From positions 1 through 49,342 of the forward strand of contig CANBVJ010000019.1 of NCBI GenBank assembly GCA_947372865.1: DNA of 49,342 nt, read 5' to 3'. The first letter of the stretch is position 1, and every line of letters begins with the position of its first letter. The DNA is from Comamonadaceae bacterium (GTDB lineage Bacteria; Pseudomonadota; Gammaproteobacteria; Burkholderiales; Burkholderiaceae_C). Under the pieces are notes generated by a model. It was not told where the DNA came from, made no database searches, and saw only the letters and a list, made by a program, of their open reading frames with translations. Of this stretch, positions 39,854 through 47,977 are shown one piece after another. The position numbers were made by a program, and so were the translations under genes.

Positions 39854-40333
39854 ATGGAACACAAACTCAACGCCCCCGCCCAAACCGTCCTCGATTTGCT
39901 GACCAACGCCAAATGGTTGGAAGCGCGCTGCCTCGCCTTGGGCGACATCAGCGCCAGCGTCAAGACCAAAAAGAAGGCCGGCCAGGTCACCGTCACCATG
40001 CAGCGCCACGTCCGCCGAGAGTTGCCCGGCATGCTGGCCAAGGTGTTGCCCTCCGAGTCTGACCTTGTTTTGGAAGAAACCTGGACCCTGGGCGACAAGG
40101 GTGAAGCCTCCGGCAGCATGACGGTCGAGCTGGTCGGCCAGCCCGTGAAACTGAGCGCCGAATTCTCCCTAGCTGCGTCCGGCAAGGGCTGCGTTTACCG
40201 CATCACGCACAAGGCCAAATCCACTGTGCCGTTTCTGGGCGGAAGCATCGAGAAGTTTGCCCAAAAGCAGTCGGAAGACGCTTGCGCTGACGAACTCGAC
40301 TATTTGACCGATTTTCTGAAAAAGGCCCAGTAA
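39854..40333 (+). CDS. DUF2505 family protein
   Basis: 159 residues resembling the DUF2505 (SRPBCC-like) fold: an N-terminal NAPAQTVLDLLTNAKWLEARCLALG helix region, beta strands VTVTMQRHVRRELP and VYRITHKAKSTVPFLGGSIEKF, and a C-terminal long helix DELDYLTDFLKKA. This fold usually makes a hydrophobic pocket for lipids or similar molecules; no ligand is known. It starts three bases after the acyltransferase stop, so the two are surely one operon, which favours a lipid-linked role. Confidence 0.82.
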   Translation: MEHKLNAPAQTVLDLLTNAKWLEARCLALGDISASVKTKKKAGQVTVTMQRHVRRELPGMLAKVLPSESDLVLEETWTLGDKGEASGSMTVELVGQPVKLSAEFSLAASGKGCVYRITHKAKSTVPFLGGSIEKFAQKQSEDACADELDYLTDFLKKAQ

Positions 40334-40343
40334 GTCGCACCCC

Positions 40344-41657
40344 ATGCACGCTGCTATGGACGACACCCCACCCATCGCCCACCCTCCCGCAGGGCGCCTC
40401 GCGGGAAAGCGTGTAGGTGGTGTTTGTATGTTTCGTGGCATCCCTTACGCACGCGCTGACCGGTTCCAGGCACCCGAATCTCTTGCTCCTTGGAGCGATG
40501 TGCGCGACGCCAGTCTGCCTGGCCCCATGTGCCCACAGGCGCCAGACCCGCTGGCATTTTTCATTGGGACACCCAAGACGCCGCTAGAGCAGTCTGAAAA
40601 CTGCCAGGTGCTGACCATCGCCACGCCAGCCCTGGAGGGCCAGAGGCCGGTGATGGTCTGGATCCACGGCGGCGGCTACCTGTGCGGCAGCGGCGAACTG
40701 GCCTGCTACTGCCCGCAGCGGCTGGCCGCAGAGGGTAACGTGGTGGTGGTGTCTGTCAGCTACCGGCTGGGGGCCTTTGGTTTTTTGGCGGTGGACGGCG
40801 GTCAGGCCAATTGCGGCACGCTCGACCAAATAGCCGCGCTGCAATGGGTGCAGCGCAACATCCACGCTTTCGGCGGCAACCCGGCGCGGGTGACCGTGTT
40901 TGGTCAGTCGGCCGGTGGGCATTCGGTGTTCACCTTGCTCACCCAGTACGCCGGACAGGCCCTCTTTCAGCGCGCCATCCTTCAGAGCGCGCCGCTGGGG
41001 GTACGCCAGTCGGCGCAGGACCAAGCGCGCGTGGCCATCCGCTTTCGCACTGCGCTCCAGCAGGACCCGTACCGTGCCAGTGTGCAGGCCTTGCTGACAG
41101 CGCAGGCGGCCATCACGCCGCAGGTCGGCGCGCCCTTGCCTTTCAGCCCGACTTTCAGCAGCGCGCCGCCGCAAGCACCACGATCTGTCGATGTTCTTGC
41201 GGGATGGACGCGCGACGACGCAGCGCCATTTATCGGACTGGCCCAAACCAAGGCTCCCCGGCTTCCCTTTGGTTTACCCGGCATCGGCGAGGGCATCGTC
41301 TCCCGCTTCCTGACGCGGCAATTGTTTGCCCTTCCCACCTTGGCCCTGGCACAAGCACGCAGCGGCCCCGGCGCCGGCCCACAAAAAACCTATCTTTACC
41401 GGCTCGACACGCGCTTTCCCCATAACCGCTTTGGCGCCGGGCATTGCATTGACTTGCCGCTGTTGCTGGGCGACCGGGCCAGTTGGGAAGGGGCGCCCCT
41501 GCTGGGGACCAGCCCCTGGCCAGAGGTCGACGCCCGGGGACACAAGCTGCGCTCCGCCTGGGCGGCGTTTGCCCGCACCGGCAATCCCGGCATGGCAGGC
41601 GGCTACGACGTCAAACCGTTTTCCAGATTCGATCCGCGTCCGGTATGTCTGAGATGA
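40344..41657 (+). CDS. Type B carboxylesterase
   Basis: 437-residue alpha/beta hydrolase. Oxyanion region VMVWIHGGGYLCGSG, nucleophile Ser in VFGQSAGGHSVF, acidic member probably in GWTRDDAAPF, and His in GAGHCIDLPLLLG form the triad. RGIPYARADRF at the start and VVVSVSYRLGAFGFLAV are typical of the acetylcholinesterase/para-nitrobenzyl esterase group. At 437 residues it is shorter than the normal 500. No signal peptide. It starts 10 bases after DUF2505, extending the lipid-linked operon; the substrate is unknown. Confidence 0.9.
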   Translation: MHAAMDDTPPIAHPPAGRLAGKRVGGVCMFRGIPYARADRFQAPESLAPWSDVRDASLPGPMCPQAPDPLAFFIGTPKTPLEQSENCQVLTIATPALEGQRPVMVWIHGGGYLCGSGELACYCPQRLAAEGNVVVVSVSYRLGAFGFLAVDGGQANCGTLDQIAALQWVQRNIHAFGGNPARVTVFGQSAGGHSVFTLLTQYAGQALFQRAILQSAPLGVRQSAQDQARVAIRFRTALQQDPYRASVQALLTAQAAITPQVGAPLPFSPTFSSAPPQAPRSVDVLAGWTRDDAAPFIGLAQTKAPRLPFGLPGIGEGIVSRFLTRQLFALPTLALAQARSGPGAGPQKTYLYRLDTRFPHNRFGAGHCIDLPLLLGDRASWEGAPLLGTSPWPEVDARGHKLRSAWAAFARTGNPGMAGGYDVKPFSRFDPRPVCLR

Positions 41658-41711
41658 GCCATGCCAAATCCACTTGGCGTGTCCACCCGATTTATGCAAG
41701 GGAGCACGCTC

Positions 41712-41730
41712 TTCAATGCACTGCATTGAA
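41712..41730. repeat. Short perfect hairpin before the phasin gene
   Basis: TTCAATGC (41712-41719), loop ACT, GCATTGAA (41723-41730). No T run. It lies between the esterase stop and the phasin Shine-Dalgarno; role unknown, possibly a weak transcript end or an operator. Confidence 0.4.
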
Positions 41731-41841
41731 CGTTGCCTAGAACCGACCGCCGACACGACAGGTAACTTGTAAATCACCAGCTAAATACATCCGATTCATT
41801 GATCCAAGAATTTTTCAACCTGCTCAAAAGGAGAGTGCACC

Positions 41842-42396
41842 ATGGTAAAAAAATCACAAACCAAGTCCGCCAATGATTCCACCGCCCCGGATGCTGGCGC
41901 GCCAAGGTCTGTCAAAGACTCGGCACAGCAAATCTGGCAGGCCGGTTTGGCTGCGTTTACGCGCGCCCAGTCTGAAGGCAATAAGGCCTTTGAGTCTTTG
42001 TTGAAGGAAGGCGTGGAAATTCAGCGCAGAACACAAAGCGCTGCTGAAGAAAAAATTGCCAAAGCTACGATCAAGGTATCGGGCATTGCATCCGAAATAT
42101 CCAGCAAAGCCTCTGATCAATTGGGCAAAGTCGAGGCGATTTTTGAAACCAGCGTCGCTAAGGCCTTGCATAAGCTGGGCGTCCCGTCAGACAAGGATGT
42201 CAAGGCCATCATTGCCCGGATTGACGCACTCACCGAGGCAGTGCAGAAACTGTCCCATCAGACAAGCCCAAGCACGCGTCGCGCCGCACCCGCCAAGCGC
42301 GCAGCCGCAAAAGTGCCCGAAGCTCCCGTGCTTGTTGCAAAAAAGCGAGCGGTCAAAAAGGCACAAGGTAAGGCGGCGGCCGATCAGACGAGCTAG
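41842..42396 (+). CDS. Phasin (polyhydroxyalkanoate granule-associated protein, PhaF/PhaI type)
   Basis: 184 residues coating polyester granules. SAQQIWQAGLAAFTRAQSEGNKAFESLLKEG is the signature, followed by a coiled helix region and VPSDKDVKAIIARIDALTEAVQKL. From about 140 the tail is rich in Lys, Ala, Pro and Arg (APAKRAAAKVPEAP, AKKRAVKKAQGKAA), like the DNA-binding end of PhaF, which links granules to the nucleoid. AAAAGGAG lies before the ATG. Implies that the organism stores polyhydroxyalkanoate; no synthase is in the window. Confidence 0.9.
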   Translation: MVKKSQTKSANDSTAPDAGAPRSVKDSAQQIWQAGLAAFTRAQSEGNKAFESLLKEGVEIQRRTQSAAEEKIAKATIKVSGIASEISSKASDQLGKVEAIFETSVAKALHKLGVPSDKDVKAIIARIDALTEAVQKLSHQTSPSTRRAAPAKRAAAKVPEAPVLVAKKRAVKKAQGKAAADQTS

Positions 42397-42900
42397 ATCG
42401 CTAAATCCTACCCAAAGACCCGGGCGATTTTCAACCATCGCCTCGGCATTGCGGGACTATTTACTGCATCTCGACACACTGTGAAGATTTGCGGTAGAAG
42501 CCGCCGTACGAGCAACCGATAACCGGTTTTGCATGCAGATCAGCGATGTGGAGTCGCTTGCCTCGGCACTACGGCCAAGCAGGATTCGAATTTTTCCACG
42601 ATCGTGGCTTCGATTTTTTCTTGTAAGGCACCGAGCAGCGCGCCAATACCTCCTCAGCAACGATTTTCTGGTGAACGCACAAAAAGCACGGCACCGGACT
42701 GTCCCCGGCATGCAGCTACCTCAATGGGCCTGACCAACGCCCGTTTGCTTAGAAACGGGATTTTTAAGCCCCTTTAATCTTATAAATTTTTAAATATGAT
42801 TTTATTACTAACTACTAAAAATCAATCTCTACACGCGATGCAAAGCGCAGCGCGTGGAGATTCCCAGCGTTGATTCACGTCTTAAAAAGAGGAGAACGAA
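42397..42900. other. 504-base gap after the phasin gene
   Basis: Short frames exist on both strands (for example 42533-42733 +) but none has a recognisable product. It holds a small inverted repeat GGCGAT/ATCGCC (42423-42442), a full intrinsic terminator at 42740-42765, then an AT-rich stretch (42770-42835) likely to contain the promoter of the flavin oxidase, and a hairpin CACGCG/CGCGTG (42832-42856) in its leader. The distance of the terminator from the phasin stop suggests a long 3' UTR or a separate small RNA. Confidence 0.6.
42740..42765 (+). terminator. Free-standing intrinsic terminator
   Basis: CCCGTTT (42740-42746) pairs with AAACGGG (42753-42759), six-base loop, then A and five T. 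It is 344 bases downstream of the phasin stop codon. Confidence 0.75.
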
Positions 42901-44271
42901 ATGGTGAGAGGAAAAGGAAAGGGCGTCGTTTTGCGGCGCGGAGATGCAGGCTTTGACGCAGCGGTTCTGGCCACCAGTTTCAACGCGCGAGACCCCGGGC
43001 GGCGCCCCGACATCGTGGTGCAGGCCAATGATGTCGGTGACGTCATCACCGCCGTGAACCAGGCGCGTGAACACAAGCTCAAAATCACCGTCTGCTCGGG
43101 CGGCCACAGCTGGGCACAAAACCATATCCGCGAAGGTGGCCTGCTGATCGACATGTCGCGCATCCGCAGCATTGAAATCAACGCTGTCAACCGAACCGCA
43201 ACCATCGGCCCGGGCTGCATTTCGGGCGAGGTGAATGCCGCTTTGGCCAAACACCGGCTTTTCTTCCCCGTGGCCCACGCTTACACCGTGGGTCTGGGCG
43301 GCTTTTTGCTGCAAGGCGGCTTTGGCTGGAACAGCCGCATGATGGGGCTGGGCTGCGAGAACGTGCTGGGCATCGACGTGGTGTTGGCCGACGGCAGCCT
43401 GGTACATGCCAGCGCCACCGAAAACGCCGACCTCTTTTGGGCGGCACGCGGCGCCGGCCCCGGCTTCTTCGGCGTTGTGGTGCGCTATCACCTCAAACTG
43501 CATGCGCGACCCAAATTCGTCGGCATGAAGCTGCAGGTGTTTCGCCAAAAGCACCTGGAAGAAGTTTTCAGTTGGGCCGACAGCGTGGGGCCGCAGGTGT
43601 CGCCCAAGGTGGAGTTCCAGATGGTGTTCAACCACCGCTGCATGGGCATCTTCAGCGATGGCATCGAGGTCTATGCCCCGGTGCTGGCCGACAGCTGGAA
43701 GGAAGCCCGCGAGGCCGTGGCCTTCATTGACGACAGCCCGATTCGTTCCAGAGCCAGCCTCACGCTGCCGCTGATGCCCTTCTCGCTGGACTTCATGATG
43801 AGGTCGGGCGAAAAAACCCTGTTCTGGCCGGGCGTGCGCTGGTTTGCCGACAACATGTGGCTCGACGGACCGATTACGCCCTTGCTACCGGGGCTGCGGC
43901 GCATCGCCGACACGCAGCCGCCGCACCCCAGCCACGTGCTGTGGTTGAACTGGAACCCGCCACCTCAACGCGAAGACATGGCGTTTTCGGTAGAGACGCG
44001 CACCTACCTGGCGCTTTACACCGCCGTGCGCAACGCGGCCGACGAGGCCAAGTACGCAAACTGGTCCACCGAGCACATGCGCGCCCTGTCTGAACACAGC
44101 CACGGCATTCAGCTGGCCGACGAAAACCTGGCGCTTCGCCCGGCGAAGTTCATGTCGGCCGCCAACTTGGCGCAACTGGACCAGATTCGCGCCCAGCGCG
44201 ACCCGCAAGGGCTTTTCCACGCATGGATGGGGCGACCCGACCAGATGCCCAACAACCCCACCGCGAGCTGA
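42901..44271 (+). CDS. FAD-linked oxidase, berberine-bridge-enzyme-like
   Basis: 456-residue PCMH/VAO-type flavoprotein. RPDIVVQANDVGDVITAVN and VCSGGHSW (His69, the usual covalent FAD-attachment site) open the flavin domain; VGLGGFLLQGGFGWNSRMMGL and AADLFWAARGAG-like ADLFWAARGAGPGFFGVV follow. The second (Cys) FAD link of berberine bridge enzyme is missing, so one covalent bond is expected. Many relatives oxidise sugars, alcohols or alkaloid-like compounds; no substrate can be given. No signal peptide. AAGAGGAG lies before the ATG. Its stop nearly touches the acyl-CoA synthetase gene. Confidence 0.9.
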   Translation: MVRGKGKGVVLRRGDAGFDAAVLATSFNARDPGRRPDIVVQANDVGDVITAVNQAREHKLKITVCSGGHSWAQNHIREGGLLIDMSRIRSIEINAVNRTATIGPGCISGEVNAALAKHRLFFPVAHAYTVGLGGFLLQGGFGWNSRMMGLGCENVLGIDVVLADGSLVHASATENADLFWAARGAGPGFFGVVVRYHLKLHARPKFVGMKLQVFRQKHLEEVFSWADSVGPQVSPKVEFQMVFNHRCMGIFSDGIEVYAPVLADSWKEAREAVAFIDDSPIRSRASLTLPLMPFSLDFMMRSGEKTLFWPGVRWFADNMWLDGPITPLLPGLRRIADTQPPHPSHVLWLNWNPPPQREDMAFSVETRTYLALYTAVRNAADEAKYANWSTEHMRALSEHSHGIQLADENLALRPAKFMSAANLAQLDQIRAQRDPQGLFHAWMGRPDQMPNNPTAS

Positions 44272-44277
44272 TGCACC

Positions 44278-45966
44278 ATGAACAACCCCCTGCTCCCCCC
44301 CAACACACTGGCCCTGCAAAGCCTGTACCAATGGGAAAAAACCGCTGGGCAACGCGTATGCCTGACCCAACCCGTGCAAGGCGGTGCGGTTCAAACTTTC
44401 ACCTGGGCCGAGGCACTCAATGAAACGCGCCGGATGGCGACGCACCTGTTGTCCCTGAGGCTGGCACCGGGCAGCCGCATCGCCATCCTGTCCAAAAACA
44501 CCGCGCACTGGCTGATGGCGGACTGGGCGATCTGGATGGCCGGTCTGGTGTCGGTGCCGCTCTACCCCACCCTGGCGGCCGGCACCGTGCGGCAGATTCT
44601 GGAGCACAGTGACACGCAGCTGCTCTTTGTGGGCAAGCTCGACGACTGGGAATCCATGAAGGCGGGCGTGCCCGACACCCTGCCCTGCGTCAGCCTGCCG
44701 TTGGCACCGGCCAACCCGTACCCGAGCTGGAGCAGCGTCATTACCGGCCTGGCGCCCCTGGCGGGCGAGCCCGTGCGGGGTGGTGAGGACGTCTGCACCC
44801 TGATGTACACCTCGGGCACTACCGGCAACCCCAAAGGCGTCATGCACAGCTTTGACAACTTTGCGCGGGCCATCACCGAAGGCCTAGCCCGCATGCCGAT
44901 GAACGCTGACGACCGGATCCTGTCCTACCTGCCGCTGTCGCACATTGCCGAGCGCGTGATGGTCGAGCACGCACTGCTGGCCACCGGGCTGCAATTGTTT
45001 TTTGCCGAGTCGCTGGACACCTTTGCGCAAGACCTGCGCCGGGCGCGCCCGACGTTTTTTTTCTCGGTACCGCGGCTGTGGGTCAAGTTCAAGGAGGGCG
45101 TGGACGCCAAGATGCCGCCAGCCAAACTCAAGTCCATGCTCAAGATTCCCATCGTGCGAAGTTTGGTGCGCAAAAAGGTGCTGACCACCCTGGGACTGGA
45201 CCAGTGCCGCTTTGCCGCTGGCGGTGCCGCGCCCATGCCGGCCTACCTGCTGCGCTGGTACACCGCGCTGGGGCTGGACATTGTCGAAATCTACGGCATG
45301 ACCGAAAACTGCGGCGTCTCGCACACCACTTTGCCGGGCCAAAGCCGACCCGGTACGGTAGGCCTGAAATTTCCCGGCGTTCAGTGCCGCATCACCGCTG
45401 ACGACGGCGAGATCCAGATGAAAAGCGACATGCTGATGCAGGGCTACTTCAAAGAGCCGCAACTCAGCCAGGATGCGTTCACCGCCGATGGCTGGCTGCG
45501 CACCGGCGACAAGGGCGCGCTGGACTCCGAGGGCAACCTCAAGATCACCGGCCGCGTCAAAGACCTGTTCAAGACCAACAAGGGCAAGTACGTGGCCCCC
45601 GCGCCGATTGAAGACAAGCTGGCGCTCACGCCCGGGGTCGAAGCCTGCTGCGTGGTCGGCTCCAACCTGGGCCAGCCCCTGGCGCTGGTGATGCTGTCGA
45701 TGCTGGCGGCCAATCAGTCCAGGGACGCCGCGCACCGCGCCCTGCTCGAGGCAGGTATCGCCGCCAAACTCGCGGAGGTCAACCAGACGCTGGACCCGCA
45801 TGAGCAGCTCTCCTGCATGGTGGTCATCTCCGAGCCCTGGACGGTGGAAAGCGGGCTCATCACGCCCACCTTCAAGGTCAAGCGCAACCGCATTGAAGAA
45901 GTTTATGGGCACGCTTTTGAGGACTGGACTTCGAAGCGCAAGAAAGTGCTTTGGCACGCGGCCTGA
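44278..45966 (+). CDS. AMP-dependent acyl-CoA synthetase (long-chain fatty acid type)
   Basis: 562-residue adenylate-forming enzyme that activates an acid with ATP and joins it to CoA. P-loop-like LMYTSGTTGNPKGVMHS (about 178-194), YLPLSHIAER, EIYGMTENCG (A5) and GWLRTGDKG (A7), and GRVKDLFKTNKGKYVAPAPIEDKL (A8) are all in order; the C-terminal Lys lies in FKVKRNRIEE. GRVKDLFKTNKGKYVAP is typical of FadD/LCS (FAA-like) enzymes acting on long chains. Six bases separate it from the flavin oxidase, so the two form an operon. Confidence 0.92.
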   Translation: MNNPLLPPNTLALQSLYQWEKTAGQRVCLTQPVQGGAVQTFTWAEALNETRRMATHLLSLRLAPGSRIAILSKNTAHWLMADWAIWMAGLVSVPLYPTLAAGTVRQILEHSDTQLLFVGKLDDWESMKAGVPDTLPCVSLPLAPANPYPSWSSVITGLAPLAGEPVRGGEDVCTLMYTSGTTGNPKGVMHSFDNFARAITEGLARMPMNADDRILSYLPLSHIAERVMVEHALLATGLQLFFAESLDTFAQDLRRARPTFFFSVPRLWVKFKEGVDAKMPPAKLKSMLKIPIVRSLVRKKVLTTLGLDQCRFAAGGAAPMPAYLLRWYTALGLDIVEIYGMTENCGVSHTTLPGQSRPGTVGLKFPGVQCRITADDGEIQMKSDMLMQGYFKEPQLSQDAFTADGWLRTGDKGALDSEGNLKITGRVKDLFKTNKGKYVAPAPIEDKLALTPGVEACCVVGSNLGQPLALVMLSMLAANQSRDAAHRALLEAGIAAKLAEVNQTLDPHEQLSCMVVISEPWTVESGLITPTFKVKRNRIEEVYGHAFEDWTSKRKKVLWHAA

Positions 45967-45999
45967 GCGCCGCATCCGATTGACAAGACCTGTGCCTGA

Positions 46000-46022
46000 G
46001 GCCGCAATATGCGGCCCTTTTT
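46000..46022 (+). terminator. Terminator after the acyl-CoA synthetase
   Basis: GGCCGC (46000-46005) with GCGGCC (46011-46016), loop AATAT, then five T. Near the convergent peroxidase end (46026). Confidence 0.85.
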
Positions 46023-46025
46023 ATG

Positions 46026-46511
46026 TCAAGCCGCCAGCGCCGCCTCGATATCTTTGCCCATGCTTTTGGGGGTATCGGTAGGTGCGTAGCGTTTGAGAAC
46101 AGTACCGTCCTTTGCCACCAGAAACTTGGTGAAGTTCCACTTAATGCCTTTGGTGCCCAAGAAACCCGGCGCCGCTTTGGTCAGCCACTGGTAGAGCGGG
46201 TGTGCGCCCGCGCCGTTGACATCGACTTTGGCCATCATCGGAAAGCTCACGCCGTAGTTGAGCTGGCAAAACTCGGCAATCTCGTCGTTGCTGCCCTTGT
46301 CCTGCGCGCCAAACTGGTTACAGGGAAAGCCCAGCACCACCAAGCCCTTATCGGCGTATTGCTGATGCAGCGCCTCCAGGCCGGCGAACTGCGGCGTGAA
46401 GCCGCAGGCGCTGGCGGTGTTGACGATCAAGAGCGCACGGCCCTTGAACTGGTCCAGGCGCACGCTCTGGCCGTTGATTTGAAGAGCTTCGAAGTCGTAG
46501 ATGCTTGTCAT
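46026..46511 (-). CDS. Glutathione peroxidase family protein
   Basis: 161-residue thiol peroxidase reducing hydroperoxides. Cys36 in NTASACGFTPQ replaces the selenocysteine of animal enzymes; Gln66 (FPCNQFG), Trp125 and Asn126 (IKWNFTKF) complete the catalytic tetrad. Cys64 in GFPCNQF is the position often used as a resolving Cys, hinting at thioredoxin rather than glutathione as donor. ATG 46511 begins MTSIYDFEA; the frame is open upstream to 46583. No signal peptide, so it is cytoplasmic. Confidence 0.94.
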   Translation of the reverse strand: MTSIYDFEALQINGQSVRLDQFKGRALLIVNTASACGFTPQFAGLEALHQQYADKGLVVLGFPCNQFGAQDKGSNDEIAEFCQLNYGVSFPMMAKVDVNGAGAHPLYQWLTKAAPGFLGTKGIKWNFTKFLVAKDGTVLKRYAPTDTPKSMGKDIEAALAA

Positions 46512-46604
46512 ATTAAAAATGGGAAAGTGGGCTGCGATGCTGCTTGTCATTCCCCGAAATGTCAAGCAAACGCGCAGGCGCACCGTCCGGAGGTGCGGAC
46601 CGCT

Positions 46605-47105
46605 TCAGTCCAGCAACACAGGCGCGTTCGGCAACTCGTTGCTGCGCTGGGCGTTATGGGGAAAATGGCTGCGCAAGCACTGCGCCACCGCTGCGATTCC
46701 CTCTAAAGCGCCCGCCTCGTAATGGGATTGGGCGAATTGGGTTTCCATCTGGCGGCAAATCGTCTGCCATGCGCTCTGCCCAGCCCGCGTATGGATGCCC
46801 CGATCGGCCACGATTTCCACTGCGCGGTCGGCCAACAGCACGTAAATCAGCACGCCGTTGTTGTGCTCGGTGTCCCACACGCGCAACTGGGAAAACACCT
46901 CTATTGCCCGCTCGCGCGCCGATTGGCCTTTCAAGAGCGGTAGGCCATCCAACCCGCCTTCCGCCGCAAAGCAGATTTCACCGGCGTGCGTGGCCTCGCT
47001 GGCTTGCACTGCGGCTTCAATCACCTTCAGACTTTGGCGCGAAAAGGCGCGCGCCAACTGGCGGTCAGAAAAAAACAGGTGTTTGGAAATGCGCGCAATG
47101 TCCAT
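46605..47105 (-). CDS. TPM-domain protein, second of the operon
   Basis: 166 residues of the TPM domain (TLP18.3/Psb32/MOLO-1): a lead helix LFFSDRQLARAFSRQSLKVIEAAVQASEATHAGEI, then VWDTEHNNGVLIYVLLADRAVEIVADRGIHTRAG and a final helix QSAWQTICRQMETQFAQSHYEAGALEGI. Unlike the previous gene it has no signal peptide or membrane helix. Starts two bases after the TPM gene upstream, ATG 47105, so it is the last gene of lemA-tpm-tpm. Function is unknown; TPM domains have been linked with phosphatase activity and membrane-protein turnover. Confidence 0.85.
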   Translation of the reverse strand: MDIARISKHLFFSDRQLARAFSRQSLKVIEAAVQASEATHAGEICFAAEGGLDGLPLLKGQSARERAIEVFSQLRVWDTEHNNGVLIYVLLADRAVEIVADRGIHTRAGQSAWQTICRQMETQFAQSHYEAGALEGIAAVAQCLRSHFPHNAQRSNELPNAPVLLD

Positions 47106-47107
47106 GA

Positions 47108-47977
47108 TTACCACCGTCCCGACGCGCCGCCGCCGCCAAAACCACCGCCGCCGCCACGAAAACCACCCCCACCAAAGCCACCGCGCCCACCCCCGGCCGA
47201 TCCACCCATGCCGCCCAAGCCCCGCAAAACAGCGCCGCCACCTAACAAAGTTACAACCATTGCCACCACACCGGCCAGCACCGCCAGCAGCACGGCGCCC
47301 AGCAGCAACCACGCCAAAACACCCACCAGCGCGCCCGTGACCACGGACCCGGCCAGCTTGCCAATGGTGTTGCGCAACACGCCACCCACCACAAGAACCA
47401 CGATCAACAGAAAAGGAAGCATCTGGCGCAGATCGTCTGGCCCCTGCGTGCGCTGGCTTGCGGGGACAGGCAGTGCCTCGCCATCCACCACGCGAATAAT
47501 TTGCGCCACCCCCGCGTCAATGCCACGGAAATAGTCGCCCTGCTTGAAGCGAGGCACGATGGTGTCTCTGATGATGCGTTTGCTGACGATGTCCGAAAGT
47601 GCACCTTCCAGGCCGTAGCCCACTTCCAGGCGCAGGGTGCGGTCGTCTTTGGCCACCACCAGAATGGCGCCGTCGTCCACCTTGGCGCGGCCGACCTTCC
47701 ATTGTTCGGCCACGCGCAAGGCGTATTGGTCAATGCCTTCGGGCGCCGTCGTGGGCAGCAAGAGCACCGCCAACTGGCTGCCCTTGCGCGCCTCAAAGGC
47801 GGCAAGTGTTTGCTCCAGGGATTCCTTCTGCGATGAAGTCAAGGTTGCGGTCAGGTCCGTGACGTGGCCCGCCAGCGGCGGCACCGCCACCTGGGCGCTG
47901 GCCGCCCCTGAAAAAACCAGCGTGAGCACCAGACCCGCACCGGCGAACAACCGGCACAGAGCGCGTGCAAAAGTCAC
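47108..47977 (-). CDS. TPM-domain membrane protein (YgcG family)
   Basis: 289 residues: an N-terminal signal peptide (to about ASAQ, residue 29), a TPM domain (about 32-165, with LTATLTSSQKESLEQTLAAFEARKGSQLAVLLL, DDGAILVVAKDDRTLRLEVGYGLEG), two hydrophobic stretches (about 187-255) and a Gly/Arg-rich tail (FGGGGFRGGGGGFGGGG) at the C-terminus. This is the YgcG form usually next to lemA. The start is GTG 47977; its first base overlaps the lemA stop in GTGA. Exact function unknown. Confidence 0.9.
   Translation of the reverse strand: MTFARALCRLFAGAGLVLTLVFSGAASAQVAVPPLAGHVTDLTATLTSSQKESLEQTLAAFEARKGSQLAVLLLPTTAPEGIDQYALRVAEQWKVGRAKVDDGAILVVAKDDRTLRLEVGYGLEGALSDIVSKRIIRDTIVPRFKQGDYFRGIDAGVAQIIRVVDGEALPVPASQRTQGPDDLRQMLPFLLIVVLVVGGVLRNTIGKLAGSVVTGALVGVLAWLLLGAVLLAVLAGVVAMVVTLLGGGAVLRGLGGMGGSAGGGRGGFGGGGFRGGGGGFGGGGASGRW

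Noticed and set aside
42457..42777. Short frames on both strands after the phasin gene
   Set aside because: No recognisable product, no clear ribosome site, and they run through the terminator; kept only as part of the gap description.
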